Source: Geosiphon pyriformis (Eukaryota; Glomeromycota; Glomeromycetes; Archaeosporales; Geosiphonaceae). Taken from it: 64,000 nt of DNA. The notes beneath the pieces are model-generated. The model did no database searches and was not told the DNA's origin. It saw only the letters and a list, made by a program, of their open reading frames with translations. Each line of letters starts with the position of its first letter. Positions within the stretch are counted from its first letter, which is position 1. This document shows positions 48,899-58,827 of the stretch, one piece after another. The translations under genes were made by a program, and so were the position numbers. Location of the stretch: positions 4,347 through 68,346 of the forward strand of contig JAAOMT010000777.1 of assembly GCA_016748015.1 (NCBI GenBank), written 5' to 3'.

Positions 48899-48909
48899 TG
48901 TATATATAG
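48899..48909 (+). promoter_or_regulatory. TATA box of B4 LTR
   Basis: TGTATATATAG directly after the array and before the conserved GCAGTAGTGTTAGAAACAG. The 3' LTR has TATATATATATAG at 58195-58206. Confidence 0.6.
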
Positions 48910-49545
48910 CAGTAGTGTTAGAAACAGAAAAGACAGAATTGATACCACAGAATCCTTAGCCTAGAAATGCCATCATCAAATAAAAATAATTATTTCATAT
49001 CTCAAATTCACTTTCCACTATCAACACTTCATGTTGATAGTAATTGATACTTAACCACACTGGAACAATAGCTCTTGATCATGGCTATTGATGGGATATT
49101 AATCTGCAAATCGCCTTGACTTATTTCTTTTGCTTTTTTTATTTTCTTTATTTCTTTTTCTTTATTTTATTTTGATTTATTGTTGTGTACTAATTGATAA
49201 AAAATTAAGCACTGAGTTATTGACGTCAAAGATAGCCTAGTAAAAGACCCAGAAATAAGAGTAGAATTTATATATTATCGGATAGCTTACCAAAAGGGCA
49301 CAACTGTCAGACTAAATCCAGCCACCATGCTGAGAAAGAAATTGGGAAAACTTTTGGAAAGATACATCTACCATCAACACTATTGAATCTCTGTTCATTA
49401 TACAAAAGATTCAACCAAAACCTTCAAATTCATAAAAACTTTCAGATACAACACTTGCAGAACATCACCAACAGAAATAGCTGTTGAGCACCAAGTTATG
49501 GGTTTGTTATTCAATTCAACAGCAGAAATAATCACCTGTAACATT

Positions 49546-49562
49546 TGGTGCTCCCTGTGAGA
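49546..49562 (+). promoter_or_regulatory. primer binding site-like sequence
   Basis: TGGTGCTCCCTGTGAGA begins two bases after the LTR, as expected for pairing with a tRNA 3' end (...GGGAGCACCA). The same TGGTGCT follows the LTRs of B0, B3, A and A+. I cannot name the tRNA. Confidence 0.5.
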
Positions 49563-49605
49563 TATAATTCTACAGAGAACCAGCACCGACAACACCAAAC
49601 CAAAA

Positions 49606-51870
49606 GTGGCAGAATCAGAAAATATAGGAGCAAACCATTTAGGATTTGCAAAATTTTTATTTTAACACTATTGTCAATACTTGGGATTAAACCACAATCA
49701 TATATCCGCCGAATCAGCCTTCAACTTCTATGTCAATGAAAAGATTTCCTCTTTATTAAGAACACCAGTGAATACTGAATCAGCAAGAGAAACTTTCTAT
49801 AGGGAGTTAATTCAAAACACCAACCTGCCAACAAATCATAATTTCGCATCCATCATCACTAAGATCAACAAAGAAATTGAACACCACACTTAACAAAGAT
49901 ATCCAATTACATACGCTAGTAAAGACAAGGAAAAATTACAAACACCAGCAGTAACACCCCGAAAAATACAGCCACCTCCTTGGAAGAAAAACAGAGTTGA
50001 ATCCCCAAGTAACCCATCCTACCACTATACACTTGGAAGTGCCATCAACATATCATTAACCGACATGTTCCAATCAACTGTGACATCAGCATTTGGACAA
50101 TTCTCATTCCAAAGTAGACAAAAGAAAACAGAATTGCTAGGACCATATGGCGAATACTTTGAGGGATTTAATTCGCAATCATCAACCCCATCAGGGCTTT
50201 GATTACCACCGCCTCCACCAGATTTCGGAATCTCTGATCTGTGAGAAGCAGCAGAATTAGAAAAAGAGGAAGAAGAATCAGAGGATCAAGAATTCACTTA
50301 CCTGCACCCAATCACTGAAAACCTGGAAGTTGAAATCCTGAACATCCAAATTCAGCAACAGTTAGAAAATCCAGAAATCGAAACTCCAAATATTTGAATG
50401 CTGCCAAATCAAAGAAATCAAAACCCCAAATTAATTAATCAGCAAAACTTACCTCTGATAATCATCATCAATCAACTGCCAATTAATCCCATAGCCGAAC
50501 CCATACAGCAGCCACTTCAGCTACCATCCCAACAGCCAGGACAACAACAACTGCTTCAACAGCCACCACAACCACCTAACTTAGACCCAATGGCCTACGC
50601 ACCAATTGCAAAACTTGACAACTTTATGGGTGAAAAAGATGATGCTCAAATATGGCTGAATGATGTAGAAAAGGCCATCACAGCCAATGAATGGAATGAT
50701 GCTCACATAATGCAAGCCATTCCCTACTTTCTCAAAGATACCGCCAATTCATGGTACTAGAGCTTGATTAATAAACCACAAGATTTCAATGCCTTTAAAG
50801 CGGAATTCCTAAAATACTTCAGCAACAACAATAACATCAATTGCCTAGTTAATACATTCACCACTATGAAACAAAGAGAAACTGAAGCAGTCACCACTTA
50901 CCTGGGATGCTTCCATCAAAACCTATGCCAAATTCAAGCAATTGATGCCAACTATTTCACAGCACCACAGATACTCAATCAGTTTATCTGTGGCCTGCAC
51001 AGCAGCATTTTGCAACATGTACATCCATTGTATCCAGGCACTCTTCAAGATGCAGTCACACGTGCCAGAAATTTTAAATCCGCTGAGTCAGAGGCTAACC
51101 ATGCCCAAGCCGTTAATCTAGTAATAAACGAATCATCTGAATTGGATTCCAAGTTGGAGAAGTTCAGTGAATTAATTAATAAGAGATTGGAAGGATACTT
51201 AGCTGACAATTACGCCATTTATTAGCCTCCACAACAACGCAATAATCAAAGAAACTCTAATCGTGCCCAAAATCAACCACACCCATCTTCATCAACCAAT
51301 CAACAGTGGCAACAGGAAACGTGTATCTGCCATTATTGTTGTAAACAAGAACATATCCAAATTGACTGTCGCCAGCATTTAAATAACCAACAATTGGGAA
51401 ATCAATATTGAAATCCCGATTGCCAGTTCCAAACTCTGAATCAGTACCCAAATCAAAACCCATCTGTCTACCTACCAGTGACGCAGTCATCAGTCTATTA
51501 GTCTCCAGTATATCAACTTCCAATTTATCAGCCGCAGTCACAAGTAATATATCAACCACAGCCACCAATAATCTATCAACCCCAACAGATCCAAACACCA
51601 CCCCAAAGCTTACCACTCAACAGAACCCAAAGACAGAGAATGACTCAACAGAGCTGGAGATTGACGATGGTAGTCCATCAACTGATCCCCAGTTCTTTAC
51701 AGCAACCATCTGGATTACGCCAGCAGAATTCGGGTACTGGTCAACCCCAGAATCTGAATTCCCAGAACTATTTAAGTCTCCTGGTCACCCCAGAAGATGC
51801 TTCAACCAACAATCCAGCATTTACCTAAGAACAACCACTCACCAGTAATATCTCACCTGCTACCATTACC
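49606..51870 (+). pseudogene. B4: gag
   Basis: Opens at GTG GCA GAA; no in-frame ATG upstream. Regions: N-terminal AFNFYVNEKISSLLR; a Gln/Pro-rich stretch (50500-50590); capsid core LDNFMGEKDDAQIWLNDVE and YFLKDTANSWY (50600-50757) followed by FNAFKAEFLKYFS and TFTTMKQRETEAVTTYLG, as in Ty3 capsids; CCHC knuckle CHYCCKQEHIQIDC (about 51331-51372); a repetitive Gln/Pro/Tyr-rich linker (YQPQ repeats, 51500-51610). Stops include TAA near 49661 and 49891, TGA near 50200, 50242 and 50395, TAG at 50758 and 51223. All are in one frame. Confidence 0.85.
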
Positions 51871-52311
51871 AAAAATGAGTCATTGTCTACTATTTTTCCA
51901 TTCGAATTTAAGGAAACAGCTGTAATACCATTATTTAGTGGAGCCGCTATTGAAGCCAAACCAATTACTGCAATATACACTGACGCCAAAGTCAAAGGAC
52001 AATCCATCAAATTGATCCTGGACAGCGGTTTTGCAGGCAGCATAATCACAAAACAACTCATGGATCAATTAGGTCACCGAGTTGATCGAGCTGCCAGTGC
52101 TAGAATCATTACAGCCAATGGAGCAACCAAAACCCCAATCGGCGAAATCGACAACTTTCTTTTTGAAGTCAATGGCATCATGACTCCCATTAAAGTTCTA
52201 GTGATAGAAGCCACTCAATACCAAGCTCTCGTAGGTAATGACTGGCTATCTAAAGTCCACACAACGTTAGACTGGAACACCCAGAAACTCCAGCTAATGT
52301 ATCAGAATTAA
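51871..52311 (+). pseudogene. B4: aspartic protease
   Basis: In frame with gag. LSTIFPFEFKET leads into ITAIYTDAKV and the catalytic LILDSGFAGSIIT, with DSG at 52021-52029 intact, then ARIITANGATKTPIGEIDNF and the C-terminal YQALVGNDWLSK, which carries the typical ALVGNDW of Ty3-type proteases. It ends at a TAA (52309-52311) also present in B3 (60358). Processing of the Gag-Pol precursor is the family role. Confidence 0.88.
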
Positions 52312-53580
52312 CACATATGTGTTCCGGCCATGTGTGGCCACTTCAAAACTCCTCCAAGAGAGAAACTATTGATTGAACTGGAGGAGGAGAAAGAAAAGCC
52401 TACTTGAAAAGCCTACCAAGTGTTGTAAGCAGACAAAGAGCACAACAAACTACTGCCAATACTCTTCTGGGATGATAGCAACAAGGAAAAAGGGAAACAA
52501 AAGGAAGAACTTACTTGGGAAACTAATGACCTGACATGGACCGACAATGATAAGAGCGAACCGACTTCAAGCTGGGAATGAGAAGAGGACAAAGAAAACA
52601 AAGAAAAAGCAAAAGAAGAAGAGACCACCCAAACTACCATTGCTTATACCACCTACACTATACCACAACGATCTACCTATCATTAACTTAAGCTTATATG
52701 CATCAATTGCGGCAAAAAATTGTTGTCAATGGGCGTATGCTGTGGGAACGATAAGGAATATTCAATGGCAACTAGGTTCTATTGCCACCCATGCATCTTT
52801 GAACACTTTGGAAGACCAAAACGAGTAGGGAAATGGGACAATCAGCTATGCTTAGCTTGTGGAGAGACTCTCTTGGATAAAGGAATGTGGCATGACATTC
52901 CTGGACATGGAGGAATGTGCAACATAGAGTGTCAATACACAATTCTAATCAGTGACTGGGTTAAAAAGAGAACACCAATTGAAACCGCTTGGCAAAGAGC
53001 AGTGCAACGATTAGACAGTTGTCCACATGACAATGACAAAATTTGGAGAATGGCAACCGCCAAAATTGAAGACACATTACCAGAAGAAATTCGGACAATT
53101 AAAAACAACCCATCAGAACCCATCAAGCTTGACTGGGACGCAGAGCCAGTCATAAACTTCCTGGAACCAGAAGAGTTCCATGAACACTACCAAAACTTGG
53201 CACCCACTAGAAAAGAGCAAGAACAATGGCTAGCACAGTTAAATACAAAACTGTGTCGCCATTGTTTAATTCCCAGTAACTTTGAGTATTGTAATGATTG
53301 TGATCTCATTTACAATCTATCACCACACATAATTTACTTAATCCCTGAAGAAGAAGAACCAATCAGCAGCTGTGCATTGGAATCAGAATTGCTGATTAAT
53401 CGCGATCCAAACTCTGATGATGACGACAAAAACCCCAGTTTCAGCTCTGTTCAAAATGGCAATAACGACAAAAACGATTCAGACTCAGATTCAAAACCTG
53501 ATTTAAACTATGAACAATACATTGCACTACCAGATCTCTCCAAGGAACAAGAGTTGAAATGGTATAGTGACAATGGGGAA
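52312..53580 (+). pseudogene. B4: charged linker and zinc-ribbon region
   Basis: Same frame as protease and RT. A Lys/Glu-rich segment (to about 52640, two to three stops) is followed by cysteine pairs CINC (about 52700), VCC, CHPC, CLAC and CNIEC, with GHGGMC nearby. After a helical segment (HYQNLAPTRKEQEQWLAQL) come CRHC and YCNDC (about 53256-53300). The spacing suggests three zinc ribbons. An acidic Asp/Ser-rich stretch (53410-53510) leads to the dUTPase. It is open from 52690 to 54507 without a stop, the longest open run in the window. The same cysteine layout occurs in family A and in B3. I do not know a matching domain in described Ty3 elements. Confidence 0.7.
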
Positions 53581-54010
53581 GGTATTATGTCAGAACGTGT
53601 GTATGATACAGATGCAAGATTTGATCTGAGATATCCAGGAAAAGATGCCATTAAATTGGAACCACATTCACGCACCTGCATTGATCTGAAAATAGCACTA
53701 AAAATTCCGGCAACAACAATGGTTCAATTAGCATCTAGGAGTAGTTTAGCGAAAAGAGGGATCAATATAAGAGGAGAAATAATTGACGCGAGATATGTAG
53801 GAAATATCATCGCCATGCTACAAAATGACTCAGAAAAGGCCTATATAATAGAGCCCAATGAAAAGATAGCACAGGCAATATTCCTGCCTCTGGTTAGAGT
53901 AGCTCAATTAGTATCAGTGGGAAATAAGAAAAAATTAGGAATAACAGCAAGAGGAATACAAGGATTTGGATTAACAGGTAGAATAGATGTACCAGTTAAT
54001 ATGGCTGAGA
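53581..54010 (+). CDS. B4: dUTPase domain (all five motifs)
   Basis: Inside the open run. Motif 1 DARFDLRYPGK (family AGFDL; Gly is Arg here but Gly in B3). Motif 2 ASRSSLAKRGI. Motif 3 EIIDARYVGNI. Motif 4 NEKIAQAIFLPL. Motif 5 ARGIQGFGLTG (53946-53978), the glycine-rich C-terminal arm that closes the active site in homotrimeric dUTPases. The enzyme turns dUTP into dUMP and pyrophosphate. In a retroelement it would lower dUTP during reverse transcription, as in some lentiviruses and betaretroviruses, but here it sits between protease and RT. It is part of a broken polyprotein, though this domain itself has no stop. Confidence 0.88.
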
Positions 54011-55797
54011 AAAAAATTGTTGGCCAAGGAGAAATTATCTCAACTGGTCAAGTTATTTTCATCCCACCATATAGCCAGTACATGCTAGCAATAGAACAGA
54101 AGGAAAAAGAGCAAGAACAAATTTTTGAAGCTGAAGCAAACCTTTGTGAATCAGGGAAGATTGGGTTGATCAATCTCCACATACCAGCCAAAAACTATAG
54201 CAGCATAAAAATTCCCATCTACAACAACACTGACAATGTCATCAACATACCAGAAAGAACTACCACTGAATATTTAACCACAGAAATAGAAGACCAACCA
54301 CCAAACCCCATTCCAGACTTTCCACAACTTTGTAGATATGTTGACATCACATCACAAACAATCTATGGACGAGACAAATATTACTTGCTCCAACTAAAAC
54401 AATTGGAACAGATGAACATAGGAAACTTAAATCCACTCCAATATATGCAGCTCAAGATGTTACTCAACAATTTCAACAACATCTTTGCCAGCGAAAATAA
54501 GTTTGGCTGAACTGACATCATTCAGCATCAGATTAAGACTGGAGATGCAATGCCAATCAAACAAAAAGCATACAAAGTGCCACCAGCCAGCCACGAGATT
54601 ATTCGTCAAGAGATAAACAGAATGCTTGACAACAGACTAATTCAACCATCAATGAGTCTATGGTCATCACCAGTGGTACTCGTTCATAAGAAAAATAAAA
54701 AAATCTGGTTTTGTGTAGACTACAGGAAACTCAATGGTGTAACTTGTAGAGACAGTTATCCAACTCCACGAATACAGGAATTATTCGATGCTTTCAGTAG
54801 GAACAAATAGTTCTCCACATTAGATTTGGACAGTGGTTACTGGCAAGTAGCCATGAATTCAGCTGACAAAGAGAAGACAACATTTACTACTAGAGAAGAG
54901 AATTTCAAATTTGAAGTGATGCCATTCGGCTTAACCAATGCCCCAGCAACTTTCCAATGGCTAATGGAAATTGTTTATATGGACTTATTGTGGAAATCAG
55001 TAGTTGTATACTTGGATGACACCAATGTATTCTCAAAAACGTTTGATGATCATCTTCATTATCTTTAACAAGTGTTCGAAAAACTAAGAAGAGCAGAACT
55101 AAAGTTAAATGCAACAAAGTGCTTCTTTGGCAAGACAGAACTAAAATTCTTGGGACACATAGTCAGCAAAGATGGCATCAAAACAGATCCAGAGAAAATA
55201 GAGATAGTAAAGAACTTTCCAGTGCCAACCAATATAACAGAACTGAAATCATTCTTGAGATTTGCCAGCTACTATCATTATTTTATCAAGAACTTTTCCA
55301 AGATAGCACAGCCACTCAATCAACTGCAAAACAAAAATGCGAAATACGAATGAACAGAAAGTCAACAAGAAGCTTTTGATATTCTGATGAAAAAGCTCAT
55401 CCAAGCTCCAGTACTAATCTATCCAGATTACAGCAAACCATTCATCATCACCACCAATGCATCTGGCCAAGCATTGGGAGCAGTATTATCTCAGAGAGGA
55501 CTGGACAGCAGAAAACATCCAGTAGCATATACCAGCAGAGGTTTAACACCAGCCGAAAAGAACTATGGAACACCAGAACAAGAACACTTAGCAATATACT
55601 GGGCTGTCATGAAATGGAAAGAATACTTGAGCCAGAAGTTTGAAGTATACACAGATCACAAAGGATTAACATCACTCCAAAAACAAGAATTTGGAGATGG
55701 AAGACAGTTAAGATGGAAAATAGCACTCACACCATACAATTATACTATACATTACAAAAAGGGAAAAGACAACAGAAATGCTAACAGTTTATCATGA
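54011..55797 (+). pseudogene. B4: reverse transcriptase and RNase H
   Basis: After a connecting region (IKIPIYNNTDNVINIP, then TGA at 54508-54510), RT begins with MPIKQKAYKVPP. Motifs: WSSPVVLVHKKN, FCVDYRKLNGVT, STLDLDSGYWQVAM (motif A Asp present), MPFGLTNAPATFQWLM, and YLDDTNVFSKTF with the catalytic YLDD at 55009-55020 intact. FFGKTELKFLGHIVSKDGI is the thumb. RNase H: FIITTNASGQALGAVLS, PVAYTSRGLTPAEKNYGTPEQEHLAI and FEVYTDHKGLTSL. The usual Asp of TDAS is Asn here and in B3 but Asp in B2. Stops at 54808 (TAG for Trp), 55066 (TAA for Gln) and 55351 (TGA for Trp) are all sense codons in B3. Confidence 0.88.
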
Positions 55798-57130
55798 ATA
55801 AAACAAATCTAAGAACATTTTAACCCAAAAATATAATAAAACCAGAACAATACTAACAGAAAAATATAACAAAAAGATGAACATACAAAAATATTAACAA
55901 CTGCAACATTATATAAACACTCAACAGTTTAAGGAGAATTTATTTCAAACAGAACAAAAGAGTATCAAACAACAATCAAAATATTTTATCACTCACCAAA
56001 ATATACTTTATCAAAAAAATAGAAGGGATCTAGATCAACCAACCAGAGTAATTATGGAGCCAGAAAAAGAGACAATATTATTCAACATGCACTCAAATCC
56101 AACAGCAGGACATTTTTACAAAGAAGCAATCATAGAAAGAACTAGAAAACGATACTATTGGCCATCAATATACCCAGACATTATTCAATATGTTCAAAAT
56201 TGTGATGCCTGTCAGTGAAAAGAAGGAACAAAACTCAGTGAACTATTAAGACCAATCAAAGTGGGACAACCATTTAATCATATGGGAATTGATTTAGTCA
56301 GACCATTAACAATCACCAGCAGAGGAAACAGATACATAGCAGTAGCTATGAATTATCTCACTAAATGGCCAGAGGTGAAAGCAATTTAAAGAGCAGATGC
56401 AGAATCCGTTGCCAAATTCATTTATCAGGATTTGATTTGTCGACATAGATGTCCAAAAGAATTATTATCAGACCAAGGAACTCATTTTGTGAACAGAACA
56501 TTAACAGAATTGAGCCAAAGATTCGGAATCAAGAGACCATTATCATCATCATACTATCCACAAACCAATAGATTAGTAGAAAGATTCAACAGAACATTGT
56601 GTAAAGCAATAGCCAAGCTCAGCCAAAAAAACCAGAATGATTAGAATTTGTTCATACCATCAGTACTATTTGCTTATTGGACAACAAAGCAGGATACTAC
56701 ACAAGCAACACCATTTGAATTAGTATATGGGAGAATAGCAACGTTACCAGTAGAAAGAAAAATTAATACATATCCAGCGGAACCAATAACAGAAGAAAAT
56801 TTTCAAGAAACATTGCTGAGAAGAACATATGACTTAATGGAAACATTGGAAAACAAACAAAGAAGAGCAGCTGATAATATCCAAAAGTCACAAGAAACAC
56901 AGAAAGAAAGACATGATAGTCAACTACCAGACAAACCAGTTGAATTCAAGATCGGAAACAAAGTATTACTGTATTGTACCAAAGCGGAAAAACAATGGAG
57001 TGAAAAATTTGACCCCAAATGGGACAGACCATTTCACATAGAATAAATTCTAGGAAATAGAGCTTACAAATTAAGATTGGATAACAAAATTTTAACCAAA
57101 GCAGCACATGGAGATCGACTGAAACCATAT
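55798..57130 (+). pseudogene. B4: integrase
   Basis: Downstream of the TGA at 55798 the frame is decayed to about 56040, then resumes one frame over. H2C2 zinc finger: HSNPTAGH (about 56090) and CDAC (about 56203). Core: HMGIDLVRPL (first Asp), LSDQGTHFVNRTL (second Asp) and LVERFNRTLCKAI (Glu). FIPSVLFAYWTTKQDTTQATPFELVYGR is the family's conserved segment. C-terminal: FKIGNKVLLYCTKA and FDPKWDRPFHIE, then TAA (57046). Stops at 56218 (TGA, from Arg), 56387 (TAA, Gln) and 56642 (TAG, Trp). Active-site residues are intact. Confidence 0.85.
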
Positions 57131-57943
57131 CACAACATCATGCTACTATCTACCAGTAACATTCCATAATTAGGAGTACAGAGAATACTAGTTCAACCAG
57201 ATGAGATTCCACAAGATCTGGAACCAATCATTATTATCGATAACAACACGTTAAATTGATCCATCAAAAGAATATATAAAGACATGGTAGACGTGACAGG
57301 AAATATCAGAAAAATGAAAATTACAGACAACATTTATTCACTAGCACAACAACTCTTTCAATTAATCCAACACCAGAAAATGGAGATTACAATCAATCAA
57401 CAAACCATTCGATATCAAGATACTAGAAAGACATTGCAACTCAGAACACAGAAGAAAACTGAAAATACTGTGGACAAAATCATGGCAAAAGTAAAATTAG
57501 CAATAAAAGAATTGACAAAAGAGTCACTATATTAAGAATTGACTAAAGAAACTTGGAATTGGTAGATACAACAATTTCCACGAAACTATTGTTATTTTTA
57601 TTTGGGACAACATGTAAATATTCAGAATCTGTATATGGATAAAACAAAGCGATTATTCAACAAAAGATTACTACAACAATTAGAACATTTTGTGAGAAAG
57701 AACAACTTATCCACACAAGCCCAAGCCATATACTGAATACACACAGCATTTCAAGATAAACCAGAAATATTGCTCAATAGAGCAATGGATATGGTTACCA
57801 GTAATCAATTGGGAAAAATCACCAATGCTCAATTTGAAGAATTACAGACCCAAATAACACAAATAATTCTCAAAAATGAAATCCAGGAAATACTTCAAGA
57901 GGGGGAATTACATGAGTTAGATTTTGACGGAGCTCAATATTAA
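57130..57943 (+). pseudogene. B4: C-terminal extension after integrase
   Basis: About 270 codons in the integrase frame, with four or more stops, ending in TAA at 57941-57943 just before the PPT. It is rich in Gln, Thr and Lys with heptad-like helices (LAQQLFQLIQHQKMEI, MAKVKLAIKELTKESL). LGKITNAQFEELQTQITQII near the end aligns with the same region in element A. No envelope-like membrane segment or chromodomain is visible. Function unknown. Confidence 0.65.
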
Positions 57944-57953
57944 AAGGAGAAAA
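57942..57953 (+). promoter_or_regulatory. polypurine tract of B4
   Basis: AAAAGGAGAAAA ends three bases before the 3' LTR, the expected plus-strand primer site. Confidence 0.65.
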
Positions 57954-57956
57954 TAA

Positions 57957-58827
57957 TATTATTCATAGAAATATAGAAAATATATTAGCATAATTATTAG
58001 CCAATCAGAAGTAAGCATAGTAAATGTGGAATTCCAGGATTCCTTTTAGAAATTGCAGAATTTCAGGAATTTCAAAATTCTCAATGAGGAATTGCAGGAT
58101 TCCAGAATTTCAGGATTCCTCTCAAAGAAATTGCAGGATTCCAGGAATTCCAGAATTCCTGTTGTGAAGAATCAAGAAATTGAGGAATCTCAATTATATA
58201 TATATAGCAGTAGTATTAAAAACAGAAAAAACAGAATCAATACCACAGAATCCTTAGCCTAGAAATGCCATCATCAAATAAAAATAATTATTTTATATTT
58301 CAAATTCACTCTCCACTATTAACACTTTATGTTGATAGTAATTGATACTTAACCACGCTGGAACAATAGCTCTTGATCATGGCTATTGATGGAATACTAA
58401 TCTGCAAATTGCCTTGGCTTATTTCTTTTGCTTTTTTTATTTTTTTTATTTTATTTTGATTTGTTGTTGTGTACTAATTGATAAAAAATTAAGCACTGAG
58501 TTATTGACATCAAGAATAGCCTGGTAAAAAACCCAGAAATAAGGGTAGAATTTATATATTATCAGATAGCTTACCAGAAAGACACGACTGCCAGACTAAA
58601 TCTGGCCACCATGCTGAGAAAGAAATTGGGAAAACTCTTGGAAAGATACATCTACCATTGACACTATTGAATCTCTGTTCATTATACAAAGGACTCAACC
58701 AAAACCTTCAGATCCATAAAAACCTTCAGATACAACACTTGCAGAACATCACCAACGGAAGTAGCTGTTAAGCACCAAGTTACAGGTTTGTTATTCAATT
58801 CAACAGCAGAAATAATCACCTGTAACA
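57957..58827 (+). repeat. 3' LTR of B4
   Basis: 871 bases, TATTATTCATAG to CTGTAACA, with array 58028-58190 and TATA 58195-58206. Directly followed by B3 gag. Confidence 0.9.

Larger units (their letters stand above)
48659..49543 (+). repeat. 5' LTR of B4
   Basis: 885 bases, starting TATTACTCATAG (from TGTTAC) and ending CTGTAACA. It is closely similar to 57957-58827; the differences I can see are mostly C/T and G/A. Confidence 0.9.
48659..58827 (+). mobile_element. family B Ty3/gypsy-dUTPase retrotransposon B4, complete but with stops
   Basis: A 10.2-kb element: 5' LTR 48659-49543, PBS-like 49546-49562, gag 49606-51870, protease to 52311, zinc-ribbon linker, dUTPase 53581-54010, RT, RNase H to 55797, integrase, C-terminal extension to 57943, PPT 57942-57953, 3' LTR 57957-58827. 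gag to RNase H is one frame of about 2060 codons broken only by about 15 stops; integrase and tail lie one frame over. It is inserted in B3 gag. It is the best-preserved copy in the window. Confidence 0.93.

Noticed and set aside
51257-51616. Minus-strand 119-residue frame in B4, and similar ones at 59399-59647 and 59817-60110
   Set aside because: Antisense of the repetitive gag linker and protease. The recurrence in copies reflects element homology, not a gene.
49606-55797. Alternative genetic code in which TAA/TAG means Gln
   Set aside because: Many stops do fall at Gln codons, but others fall at Trp (TGG to TAG or TGA) and Arg (CGA to TGA), and homologous copies have the sense codon. Decay by transition explains all of them.
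57130-57943. Envelope-like third ORF in family B
   Set aside because: No signal peptide or transmembrane segment is visible, and it is in frame with the integrase.
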